A DNA stretch of 11,594 nucleotides from Bacilli bacterium (GTDB lineage: Bacteria > Bacillota_I > Bacilli_A > RF39 > UBA660): the NCBI GenBank assembly GCA_029004695.1, contig JAQVZB010000030.1, positions 1-11,594 on the forward strand. Reading direction: 5' to 3'. Below, one piece after another: positions 1-7,200 of the stretch (position 1 is its first letter; every line of letters begins with the position of its first letter). The translations under genes and the position numbers were made by a program. The notes beneath the pieces are model-generated. The model did not search any database. It was not told the origin of the DNA and saw only the letters and a list, made by a program, of their open reading frames with translations.

Positions 1-983
1 TATTTAGCATAATTAGGTAATATTTTATAATTAACAGATCCTAAATATTTTATATTAGATATTTTTTCTATTTCGGATATATCAAAAGATGTATCATATT
101 TTATTCCTATTAAAACAAAAGCAATATTTGGATATTCTTTAGCAAGTCTTTTTACTAAATTATAATCAAACCATGAAGCTAATGCCCCATAGTATCCTAT
201 TGTTGTTTTATAATCTTTTTTGATGTCTTCCATAATATTTATTTTCTCTTTAGATAAATTTGTGAAATGCTTTACATCAGCCCCATTAGAAGATAAAATA
301 ATATTTTTTTTACTTTTCCTTTTTGATACCATATCTTTATATAACTGATCAGCACTAGTAACTACCAAAACATCTTTATTATTAATAACATAATTATGAA
401 TATCTTCAACATTTTTAGGTAGTTTATCTGTTCCAGCAAGTACTGGATTTAAATCATCTATATATTCATATAACATGCCAAAACCGTTTTCAACATATAA
501 ATCTACTTCATCTTTTTTAACATCCCAACATGTTGAATATAATTGTAAGTATTTAGGAATATCTATGTTTTTTAATTTCTGAAATAATAATTTTTCAAAA
601 TTATTTATTTCATAATTTACTAAATATAAATTGTTTTTCTCTTTTTTAATAAAATCTACATTATCAGTCATTCTTGTAACTTCATATAATATTAAACATC
701 TTTTATCAGATAAAATATTAGCTATTTGTTGTGGTCTTTGAAATAAGGGAACATTCCATCCAAAAGATCCTCTCCATATTAAAATAAGATCATAATTTTT
801 TGAAGATAGTATTTCATCTATATATTTAGATATATTATCTTTTTCTTTATTAAATTTTATTCTTTTACTGATATTAATTTTGTTAATATAATTTGCGTTT
901 ATATATGTGATAGATTTCTTTATAGTTTTTAATAAACCATCTCTTTTTGTTACATTGATAAATTTTGATATTTTATCTTTCAT
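1..983 (-). CDS. GT4-type glycosyltransferase, TuaH-like (3' end beyond window)
   Basis: Probable cytoplasmic glycosyltransferase of the GT-B/GT4 group that adds a sugar from a nucleotide donor to a lipid-linked surface glycan. I translated 327 codons from the ATG at 983; the frame stays open to base 1, so the C-terminal part, including any E-x7-E donor-binding motif, lies outside. Visible hallmarks are an IWRGSFGWNVPLFQRPQQ segment at about residues 69-86 (the RPQQ motif seen in TuaH-like enzymes), NGADVKHF at about 233-240, and the GYYGALASWFDYNLV linker strand at about 263-277 that opens the C-terminal Rossmann half, followed by FVLIG. The start is supported by a GGTGG Shine-Dalgarno six bases upstream (994-990). 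It is separated from the wecB gene upstream by 45 bases that hold a terminator-like palindrome and a possible promoter. Family assignment is fairly sure; acceptor and donor sugars are unknown. Confidence 0.85.
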   Translation of the reverse strand, partial: MKDKISKFINVTKRDGLLKTIKKSITYINANYINKINISKRIKFNKEKDNISKYIDEILSSKNYDLILIWRGSFGWNVPLFQRPQQIANILSDKRCLILYEVTRMTDNVDFIKKEKNNLYLVNYEINNFEKLLFQKLKNIDIPKYLQLYSTCWDVKKDEVDLYVENGFGMLYEYIDDLNPVLAGTDKLPKNVEDIHNYVINNKDVLVVTSADQLYKDMVSKRKSKKNIILSSNGADVKHFTNLSKEKINIMEDIKKDYKTTIGYYGALASWFDYNLVKRLAKEYPNIAFVLIGIKYDTSFDISEIEKISNIKYLGSVNYKILPNYAK

Positions 984-1001
984 ATTCAACCACCTATTAA
1001 T

Positions 1002-1032
1002 AGTATAGCATAAAAAAAAGTTGATTAATCAA
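1002..1032 (-). promoter_or_regulatory. Possible extended -10 promoter for the TuaH-like gene
   Basis: On the minus strand TGC-TATACT (1010-1002) matches an extended -10 element. A TTGATT hexamer (1032-1027) lies 19 bases upstream of it, longer than the ideal 17. Transcription would begin near 995, leaving only about 12 bases of leader including the GGTGG ribosome site, which is short but workable. The AT-rich background makes chance matches common, so this is tentative. Confidence 0.33.
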
Positions 1033-1033
1033 C
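1012..1033 (-). terminator. Weak intrinsic-terminator-like palindrome plus T8 after wecB
   Basis: Bases 1020-1033 form a perfect 14-base palindrome, GTTGATTAATCAAC. It can fold as a five-pair stem with a TTAA loop, and in the minus direction eight T residues (1019-1012) follow at once. It overlaps the TGA stop of wecB. The T run occurs on one side only, so it would act only on minus-strand transcripts. The stem has just two G-C pairs, so termination would be partial at best; it could instead be an operator. Confidence 0.35.
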
Positions 1034-2138
1034 AATTATATTTATTTATTATTGCATCAACTATTCTTTCGCTTGCATGCCCATCACCATATGGATTATG
1101 AGCTTTGCTCATTTTATTATATTCTTCTTCATCAGTTAGTAACTTTTTAGTTTCATTATAAATTACTTCTTCATCAGTTCCAACCAATTTTAAAGTTCCT
1201 GCTTCAATTCCCTCTGGTCTTTCCGTAGTATCTCTTAAAACTAACACTGGTTTACCAAGTGATGGTGCTTCTTCTTGAATACCTCCGCTATCAGTTAAAA
1301 TAATATAACTTTTATTTTGAAAATTATGAAAATCGAATACTTCTAAAGGTTCAATAAGTCTTACCCTTTCTGTACCTTTAAAAATTTTATTAGCTATTTC
1401 TCTTACTTTTGGATTTAAATGAATTGGATATACAACTTTTATATCTTGAAATTCATCAACAATTCTTTTAATAGCTTTAAATATTTTTTCCATTGGTTCA
1501 CCAAGATTTTCACGACGATGGGCAGTTAATAAAATCAATCTTGAATCTTCAGCCCATTTTATTTCCGGATGATTATAATTATTTTCTATCGTAATGTTCA
1601 TAGCATCAACAACAGTATTACCAGTTACATATATTTTATCTTCAGGTATATTTTCAGCTATTAAATTATTTTTGCTTAATTTTGTTGGAGCAAAATACAT
1701 ATCAGTCATACAGTCAACCATTTGCCTATTCATTTCTTCTGGATAGGGAGCGTATTTATTATATGTTCTTAAGCCAGCTTCGACATGGCCAATATCAACT
1801 TGATTATAAAAAGCAGCTAATGCCCCAGCAAAAGTAGTTGTAGTATCACCATGTACCAATACTATATCTGGTTTAACTTCTTGAATAACTTCTTCTAAAC
1901 CATTTAGTGCACGTGTTGTAACATCTCCTAATGTTTGACCTTGTTTCATGATATTTAAATCATAATCTGGTTTTATATTAAAAGTTTCTATAACTTGATC
2001 TAGCATTTCTCTATGTTGAGCAGTAACACATACAATACTTTCTATTTCTTTTCTTAATTCTAATTCTTTGACTAGAGGGGCCATTTTTATAGCTTCCGGT
2101 CTAGTACCAAAAATACTCATAACTTTAATTTTTTTCAT
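1029..2138 (-). CDS. wecB: UDP-N-acetylglucosamine 2-epimerase (non-hydrolysing)
   Basis: Cytoplasmic enzyme (WecB/MnaA) that interconverts UDP-GlcNAc and UDP-ManNAc, supplying ManNAc for teichoic-acid linkage units, capsules or related glycans. The 369-residue product has the usual family length and all key blocks: SIFGTRPEAIKMAPL at 8-22, HGDTTTTFAG at 96-105, GHVEAGLRT at 117-125, PYPEEMNRQ at 131-139, TAHRRENLGE at 205-214, and LTDSGGIQEEAPSLGKPVLV at 281-300. The equivalents of the catalytic Asp, two Glu and His are D98, E120, E134 and H207. The QHREM segment (41-45) and H240 fit the UDP-GlcNAc allosteric site of the bacterial non-hydrolysing type. I chose ATG 2138; an in-frame GTG at 2147 adds three residues but leaves almost no space to the AAGGA site. 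It is last in the eight-gene run and visibly less AT-rich than its neighbours. Confidence 0.97.
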   Translation of the reverse strand: MKKIKVMSIFGTRPEAIKMAPLVKELELRKEIESIVCVTAQHREMLDQVIETFNIKPDYDLNIMKQGQTLGDVTTRALNGLEEVIQEVKPDIVLVHGDTTTTFAGALAAFYNQVDIGHVEAGLRTYNKYAPYPEEMNRQMVDCMTDMYFAPTKLSKNNLIAENIPEDKIYVTGNTVVDAMNITIENNYNHPEIKWAEDSRLILLTAHRRENLGEPMEKIFKAIKRIVDEFQDIKVVYPIHLNPKVREIANKIFKGTERVRLIEPLEVFDFHNFQNKSYIILTDSGGIQEEAPSLGKPVLVLRDTTERPEGIEAGTLKLVGTDEEVIYNETKKLLTDEEEYNKMSKAHNPYGDGHASERIVDAIINKYNC

Positions 2139-2147
2139 AATATTCAC

Positions 2148-2154
2148 TTTCCTT
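2148..2154 (-). promoter_or_regulatory. Ribosome binding site deciding the wecB start
   Basis: AAGGAAA on the minus strand lies 11 bases (counted from AAGGA) before ATG 2138, but only about two bases before the alternative GTG 2147. The ATG is therefore the more plausible start, although 11 bases is at the long end of normal spacing. Confidence 0.55.
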
Positions 2155-2184
2155 AAAATATTAAATAAGTTCTAGTTTTTAATA

Positions 2185-2739
2185 TCAAAATTTTTCTGCG
2201 ACAAAAACTGTAGCACCGGTCTTATTTGCAGCTTCTATACCATCAGAAGAGTCTTCAAAAATAATTGTTTTATCACTAGAAATATTAAAATGCTCCATTG
2301 CTTTTAAAAATCCTTCAGGATTTGGTTTCTTTTCTTTTATATCTTCTTGAGTGAGTATCAAGTCAAATAATTCAAATTCATCAAAATAATTTAAAATTTC
2401 ATAAGCATTTTTTTTAGATGCAGTTGTTACTAGAGCGATATAGTAATTGTTTTTCAAAAGTTTTAACATATTAAATAAATGATCATTTTTTTTTGCTAAT
2501 TTTAAATAATTACAATAAGTTCGCTTTTTTTTGTTATGGATATATTCATAGTCTTTTTCATCTAGTTTTATTATTTTAGAAATAAAATCCTTGTAATATT
2601 TTCCATTGCAATTTTTTTCAAAGTACTCATAATCAATGTTGCAATTAAATTCCTTTAAAATTTCATTATAAGCAGAATAATTTATCGCAGTTGTATTAAA
2701 AAGTGTTCCATCTAAATCTACTAAAGCCAAATTTTTCAT
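2185..2739 (-). CDS. HAD-superfamily phosphatase (PGM-like, C1 cap)
   Basis: Haloacid-dehalogenase-type hydrolase, probably removing phosphate from a small phosphorylated metabolite in the cytoplasm. The 184-residue product carries all four HAD motifs: DLDGT at 8-12 (nucleophile D8, acid/base D10), VTTAS at 104-108, K138 in the EKKPNPEGF segment, and FEDSSDGIEAA at 161-171 with acidic E162/D163. Residues about 15-80 form the helical C1 cap of the beta-phosphoglucomutase/phosphatase subgroup. It is slightly short for that subgroup (about 200-225 residues) but looks complete. ATG 2739 follows a GGTGA site at five bases; an upstream in-frame ATG at 2760 lacks one. Only one base separates it from the stop of the kinase fusion, suggesting coupled translation and a role in the same pathway, perhaps trimming a phosphorylated sugar intermediate. 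The substrate is unknown, and a mutase role is possible but less likely. Confidence 0.88.
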   Translation of the reverse strand: MKNLALVDLDGTLFNTTAINYSAYNEILKEFNCNIDYEYFEKNCNGKYYKDFISKIIKLDEKDYEYIHNKKKRTYCNYLKLAKKNDHLFNMLKLLKNNYYIALVTTASKKNAYEILNYFDEFELFDLILTQEDIKEKKPNPEGFLKAMEHFNISSDKTIIFEDSSDGIEAANKTGATVFVAEKF

Positions 2740-2740
2740 A

Positions 2741-4624
2741 TTAATCACCAAACATTTCAATTACTTCATTTATTACTATTATCATTGCAGCATAAAAAAG
2801 AACTGACCTTTCTTTATTTTTTTCTATTTTATACGGCATCAATCTAAACCAATGAATAATCTCATGATAAAAAATACTTTTTACTTTTTCTTGAGAAAAT
2901 TTATCGAATAAATATTTTTTATATTTTTTTAAAATTTTATCATATGTAACTGATTTAGTAAATAAATATTCTATAGTGTTATCAACATAATGAACTAATG
3001 ACGTATTCATATAAAACTCATAATTTCCGTGAAGAGATTGCAATAGTTTAGCGTAATCTAAATTATCAGAATTATGAATATTACTTGGATTTGGATCAAT
3101 AATATAAAAGTCCTTTTTATTACAAATAATATTCTCTATTGTTAAATCACCATGAATAACAGTATAATTATCATTTTTAAAAACATTTCGCAGATGATCT
3201 TCTGTAAAATACTTTTTAAAATATGGCAAGTTTTTATATGTAATACCATTAATAATTAACTCATCATATGCTAAAAGAGGTTTAATGTATTCACTATTTA
3301 ATATCTTTTTAATATTTCCAGTTACTTTAGTTTCTATATATTTTTTTATTAAAATATCATCTGCTTTTTGACAATCTAATATATATAAATTTTTGCGTAA
3401 ACTTTCCAAAATTTTATATAAAATTTTCCAGCCTTGTTCAATAGGCACAGAATGAATAAAACTAAAACAACTAACGGAGTCATTTGAATAAGGCATATCA
3501 TAACTGCAGTATTCATTACCATTTTTTAAATTTATTACTTTAGGTAACTTAATTATATTGTAATATTTTTTTAACCATTCTGCTTGCTCAAAAAGCTTGA
3601 TACTATCATTGCCAAACGAATATTTTCTAAAAAATATATTTGTATTATCAGTACATAAAATTGTTGTAGCATTACTACCAGCAGAATAGTCTTTAATGAT
3701 ACAAATATCTCGATTTAAAAACAAATAGTTTTTAATATATTTTGAACTTTTTCCCTCAAAATATAGTTCAAGAAAATTTAATTTATCCTCAATCATTAAT
3801 TGAGGTAAAACTTCTAAGTATTTTGAGGTATAGCCAGATTTTTCTTTTTGGAAAATGGAAAAAATATATATAAGAAGTAAAGGGGTGAATAAATAAGCAA
3901 AGAAAATAATAGAATTACTAATAAATATTTTAGAAATACCTAACGCAGAGAAATCAAAACCACTTTTAGAAAAAAGAGCTATCAATAATGTTGTTAGCTT
4001 AAAATTATAGCCAAAATATTGCATAGATAAAGCAAAAGCATTATATGATAATATATAAAATAACCACATTACCACAGTATTTATTAAAAGCCTACTGGTT
4101 TTTATTTTTTCAAACATATCTTTAAATGCAGTTATTAAACACCAAGAAAATATTAAAATTTTAAGTTCTAAATATTTATTAAAAATAAAGGCAAATTTGT
4201 TTATTATTTTTTTTACAAGCTTATTCCCTCTTAATAGAATTACAAAACATATTATGAGAATTATTGAAAAAATAATATAAAAATAAAAAGAGTAATTGAT
4301 CAAGTTATTTGTCGAATCTAATAAGTACATTATAAAAAACATTAATGCAACAAAAAATATATCCAATGTTCTATCTACTATAATAGTTGATAAAGCAAAA
4401 GATACTCCGTTTTTCATTCGTTTACCAGAGTACCATGCTCTAAATAAATCCCCTAATCTAAAGGGTACAAAGAAATTTATCATATATCCAAACACCAAAG
4501 AATTCAATAAAATTTTTGGTTTTGGTTTTTCATATATTTCAATGAATTGCATTTGCCTATATACCTTAAAATAATGGCCAAAGCTTAAAAAAATAATAGC
4601 TAAAATTAAAAAGATAATTCCCAT
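2741..4624 (-). CDS. UPF0104/LPG-synthase-type membrane domain fused to APH-like kinase
   Basis: A 627-residue two-part protein. Residues 1 to about 260 are polytopic membrane sequence (hydrophobic stretches near 1-19, 38-58, 82-103, 110-132, 180-203 and 235-256). The block FVPFRLGDLFRAWYSG (52-67) and the following STIIVDRTLDIF (79-90) are typical of the UPF0104/lysylphosphatidylglycerol-synthase transmembrane family, which includes putative lipid or lipid-sugar flippases. Residues about 300-600 look like an aminoglycoside-phosphotransferase/choline-kinase fold: nucleotide loop AGSNATTIL (315-323), probable ATP lysine K334 in FFRKYS, catalytic HGDLTIEN (491-498, D493 and N498), and metal-binding D510 in YIIDPNPSN. 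DYAKLLQSLHG (523-533) resembles kinases of capsule loci. It overlaps the nucleotidyltransferase stop by one base (TAATG), with only a weak GAGTG site. Both domain calls are by motif. The kinase probably faces the cytoplasm and phosphorylates a small sugar, polyol or amino alcohol; this is inference. Confidence 0.82.
   Translation of the reverse strand: MGIIFLILAIIFLSFGHYFKVYRQMQFIEIYEKPKPKILLNSLVFGYMINFFVPFRLGDLFRAWYSGKRMKNGVSFALSTIIVDRTLDIFFVALMFFIMYLLDSTNNLINYSFYFYIIFSIILIICFVILLRGNKLVKKIINKFAFIFNKYLELKILIFSWCLITAFKDMFEKIKTSRLLINTVVMWLFYILSYNAFALSMQYFGYNFKLTTLLIALFSKSGFDFSALGISKIFISNSIIFFAYLFTPLLLIYIFSIFQKEKSGYTSKYLEVLPQLMIEDKLNFLELYFEGKSSKYIKNYLFLNRDICIIKDYSAGSNATTILCTDNTNIFFRKYSFGNDSIKLFEQAEWLKKYYNIIKLPKVINLKNGNEYCSYDMPYSNDSVSCFSFIHSVPIEQGWKILYKILESLRKNLYILDCQKADDILIKKYIETKVTGNIKKILNSEYIKPLLAYDELIINGITYKNLPYFKKYFTEDHLRNVFKNDNYTVIHGDLTIENIICNKKDFYIIDPNPSNIHNSDNLDYAKLLQSLHGNYEFYMNTSLVHYVDNTIEYLFTKSVTYDKILKKYKKYLFDKFSQEKVKSIFYHEIIHWFRLMPYKIEKNKERSVLFYAAMIIVINEVIEMFGD
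2745..2749 (-). promoter_or_regulatory. Ribosome binding site deciding the HAD gene start
   Basis: GGTGA on the minus strand sits five bases before ATG 2739, inside the last codons of the upstream kinase-fusion gene. It favours this ATG over the one at 2760 and implies translation re-initiation right after the upstream stop. Confidence 0.5.
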
Positions 4625-5361
4625 TATTTCACTCTTTCAAAATCGGTGCTTTTTAAAGCTTCATCAAATTCTTGTGGTGTACCAAAAGAAGTATGATTGT
4701 CAACTTTAAAATTTATTATTTTATTTCCTTGACTTGCTATTACATTATAAACACCACTAATAAAATATTCTGAATAATTGCAGTTATCTAAATATTTTTT
4801 AACATTGTCTAAAAATATCTTTTTATTTTTAAAACAATAAACGCCACAAATCGCATCACTACTAACAACTTCTTTTTCTTTTGTCCCAACAATATTATTG
4901 TTTTCATCAAATTGTATATAACTGAATTTTGTGTCATTTGATTTAAAAGTTAATAATGCCCCATCAACATCAAAATCACAAGTATTACAATATTTGTAAA
5001 AATCATTAGATATAAACATATGATCACAATCATTAAAAATTAATGGTAAATCATCTTCAATATTTTTTACTCCTTCTACACATGTTAGAACTGCTCCATT
5101 CAGTACCTGAGGTAGTGCTACTATATGAGCTTCTGGAAAAAATTTTTTTATTTCAACATCAATATAAAACTCATCAATATGTTCTTGTAATACTACAAAT
5201 GTTAAATCTGCTAACTCAATAAAATTAATAATTGATTTTGTTGCCCAATAAAAAAATGGCTTATCATTAATTTTTATTATAGGTTTTGGCATCAAAAATC
5301 CTTTTTCGAAAAATCTTGAACCTTTTCCCCCCATTGGCATGATTAAATGATATTTACTCAT
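4624..5361 (-). CDS. Sugar-phosphate-type nucleotidyltransferase
   Basis: Cytoplasmic NTP-transferase of the RmlA/HddC-like GT-A fold, expected to join a sugar-1-phosphate (or other phosphorylated alcohol) to an NTP, giving an activated nucleotide precursor and pyrophosphate. The 245-residue protein shows the N-terminal loop MPMGGKGSRF at 8-17 (R16), the signature MPKP with K26, the LNGAVLTCVEG segment at 88-97, and the metal-binding IFNDCDHMF at 108-116 (D111, D113). The C-terminal ISGVYNVIASQGNKI and FGTPQEFDEAL blocks are usual in this family. ATG 5361 follows AGGA at nine bases; an in-frame ATG at 5370 has no room for a ribosome site. It overlaps the SDR gene by eight bases and the kinase fusion by one, pointing to tight co-expression with both. 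Neither nucleotide nor sugar can be predicted; analogy is with HddC or LicC-type enzymes in surface-glycan loci. Confidence 0.88.
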   Translation of the reverse strand: MSKYHLIMPMGGKGSRFFEKGFLMPKPIIKINDKPFFYWATKSIINFIELADLTFVVLQEHIDEFYIDVEIKKFFPEAHIVALPQVLNGAVLTCVEGVKNIEDDLPLIFNDCDHMFISNDFYKYCNTCDFDVDGALLTFKSNDTKFSYIQFDENNNIVGTKEKEVVSSDAICGVYCFKNKKIFLDNVKKYLDNCNYSEYFISGVYNVIASQGNKIINFKVDNHTSFGTPQEFDEALKSTDFERVK

Positions 5362-6394
5362 GCAAATCATTCCTGCTTTCTAATTTTTCAAGCAAAGATA
5401 TTTCATAATCTATTGATTTTTTAAGACCTTCTTCAATAGTTACTTGTGGAACCCAATTGTATTTTTCTTTGGCATATGAATTATCACATAAAGAATATTT
5501 TGTGACTTCGTGCTCTAATATTTCACTTTTTATAGAATAAGCTCCATCATATAATTGAGGATACTTTACCCAAAAAGTATTTGAACTATGATATTTGGGA
5601 GTCATATTTTTATTCATAATTTTACATGCAATTTTATATAATTCATTAACTGAATAATTCTGGTTTGAAGAAACATTTACGCAGTCAAAACCAGTACTAT
5701 TCCTTACAGCAATGGCTAAATTTATTAAATCTTTTACATAAATATAATCTCTTCTTTGCTCTCCATTTGAATGAAAAATGGGAGTCCTGTTATAAAATAA
5801 TTCTTTTATCATGTAGCCAACTAGTGGCGGTTGCTTTCTAAGACAATCAATATGTGGCCCGTATACATTGGCAAATCTTAAACATGTAATATTCATTCCA
5901 TAAGTTTTGCAATAAGATTCACAAAATCTCTCTGCAACATACTTTGTATTTGGATATATTAAAGTGGGTAGTTTTGTAAATGAATTTTCTTTAGTCGGAA
6001 AATCCGTTTCATTTTCATACATAGCATTAGTTGATGCAAAAACGATCTTTTTTACACCATATTTTCGTGAATGCTCAAGGATATTTACAGTTCCCTCTAC
6101 ATTTACTGAAATGGCATTTTGGGGATTAGACTGACAATCAGGCAAAGGTGCTATGCCCGCAATATGATAAACATAATCGATATTACCAGAGCACATTAGT
6201 TTATCAATTAAATTTTTATCACGAACATCTCCAATGACTATCTCGTCATTAAAATCGTGATCATCAAAAATCAAGTTATCTTTTGACCCATACGAAAAAT
6301 CATCTACTAAAATTAATTCTTCATGTCTTTTCCATAATTCATGTGCTAATTGAGAGCCAATAAATCCGGCTGCTCCTGTTATTAATACTTTCAT
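5354..6394 (-). CDS. NAD-dependent epimerase/dehydratase (extended SDR)
   Basis: Extended short-chain dehydrogenase/reductase acting on nucleotide-activated sugars, for example a 4-epimerase, dehydratase or reductase-type step. The 346-residue length is typical. The Rossmann motif GAAGFIG is at 7-13, followed by the acidic pair D31/D32 in LILVDDFSYGS, which favours NAD over NADP. DVRD is at 56-59, the catalytic Ser/Thr region FASTNAMYEN at 119-128, and the YxxxK pair Y147/K151 in YPNTK. LRFANVYGP and QRRDYIYVKD are classic sugar-nucleotide epimerase blocks. The ATG overlaps the GT2 stop as ATGA and has GAGG seven bases upstream. Its place between the lipid-glycosylation genes and the nucleotidyltransferase suggests it converts the nucleotide sugar before transfer. 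UDP-Glc/GlcNAc 4-epimerase is one option, but the reaction cannot be fixed from motifs. Confidence 0.93.
   Translation of the reverse strand: MKVLITGAAGFIGSQLAHELWKRHEELILVDDFSYGSKDNLIFDDHDFNDEIVIGDVRDKNLIDKLMCSGNIDYVYHIAGIAPLPDCQSNPQNAISVNVEGTVNILEHSRKYGVKKIVFASTNAMYENETDFPTKENSFTKLPTLIYPNTKYVAERFCESYCKTYGMNITCLRFANVYGPHIDCLRKQPPLVGYMIKELFYNRTPIFHSNGEQRRDYIYVKDLINLAIAVRNSTGFDCVNVSSNQNYSVNELYKIACKIMNKNMTPKYHSSNTFWVKYPQLYDGAYSIKSEILEHEVTKYSLCDNSYAKEKYNWVPQVTIEEGLKKSIDYEISLLEKLESRNDLHE
5371..5374 (-). promoter_or_regulatory. Ribosome binding site deciding the nucleotidyltransferase start
   Basis: AGGA on the minus strand, inside the 3' end of the SDR gene, lies nine bases before ATG 5361 and abuts the alternative ATG 5370. 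Translation should therefore begin at 5361, overlapping the upstream gene by eight bases. Confidence 0.55.
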
Positions 6395-7200
6395 TTTTGC
6401 GCCTCTTTTCTTTTTATTATTTCATATTCATATTTTTTTATATTAGGACACATATTTGATTCTATATACTTTCCTCTTAAAAATATGTATTTTGTTAGGA
6501 TTTTTAATAAGGCTTTTGAAAAGGAATAAAGCTTGATATTTGATATCTGCCCTTCTTCACGCCAAGAAATAGGATAAAATAATATTTTATGCTTATAATA
6601 GCATGATGCCAAAATCATAATATCATTAAAATATAAAGCGTTTGGAAAATAAATATAATATTTAGATTTTAATGTATTTACTTTATATATATTTAATCCT
6701 GAACCTAAATCAGATATTTTTTTCCATGTAACAATTGTAAATAATAAATTAAAACATTTATTACCAAAAATCCGGGCTTTAGAATAATTAATTGTTTTTG
6801 AACCTTTCATAAATCTTGAACCTAATACACAGTCATACTTCTCATATAATCTATTTTCTAAAATTGACTTAAAATCTTCAATACTACCTTGATTATCACC
6901 GTGAAGAATGATTATATAATCAAAATAATTTTTTATTGCATAATCAAAAGCAACTTTATGTGAACCCCCTAAGTTATAATTCTCATTGTTTCTAATTAAT
7001 GTCATAGGAAGCTTTGTGCAATTTTTTTCAAAAAACTGTAATACAACTTTTTCGCTATTATCGTTACTAATATTATTTATAATGATTACTTCCGTAAAGT
7101 ATTTTACTATGTTATCATTCAGTTGATTTAGTACTTGCGCTATTTGAGATTCACAATTATACATTGGTATAAATAGCAAAATCCTGTTATTTTTTTTCAT
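6391..7200 (-). CDS. GT2 glycosyltransferase, DPM1/GtrB-like
   Basis: Family 2 (GT-A) glycosyltransferase of the dolichyl-phosphate-mannose synthase/GtrB group, expected to load a sugar from a nucleotide donor onto undecaprenyl phosphate on the cytoplasmic membrane face. In the 269 residues, LLFIPMYNCES (8-18) and IIINNISNDNS (39-49) bind the nucleotide, HGDNQ (100-104) replaces the usual DxD with D102 as metal ligand, LGSRF is at 126-130, DLGSGLNIYK at 164-173, and WREEGQISN at 213-221 is the late family motif. I see no C-terminal transmembrane pair as in Shigella GtrB, so it may be peripheral, as human DPM1 is. ATG 7200 has a strong AAGGAG site eight bases upstream and overlaps the preceding membrane-protein gene by 14 bases. 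Together with the two genes upstream it completes a three-component glycosylation set. Confidence 0.9.
   Translation of the reverse strand: MKKNNRILLFIPMYNCESQIAQVLNQLNDNIVKYFTEVIIINNISNDNSEKVVLQFFEKNCTKLPMTLIRNNENYNLGGSHKVAFDYAIKNYFDYIIILHGDNQGSIEDFKSILENRLYEKYDCVLGSRFMKGSKTINYSKARIFGNKCFNLLFTIVTWKKISDLGSGLNIYKVNTLKSKYYIYFPNALYFNDIMILASCYYKHKILFYPISWREEGQISNIKLYSFSKALLKILTKYIFLRGKYIESNMCPNIKKYEYEIIKRKEAQK

Noticed and set aside
4296..4574. Plus-strand open frame of 92 codons
   Set aside because: It lies wholly inside the membrane-coding part of the minus-strand kinase fusion, has no ribosome site and shows no recognisable protein pattern; it is a shadow of the real gene.
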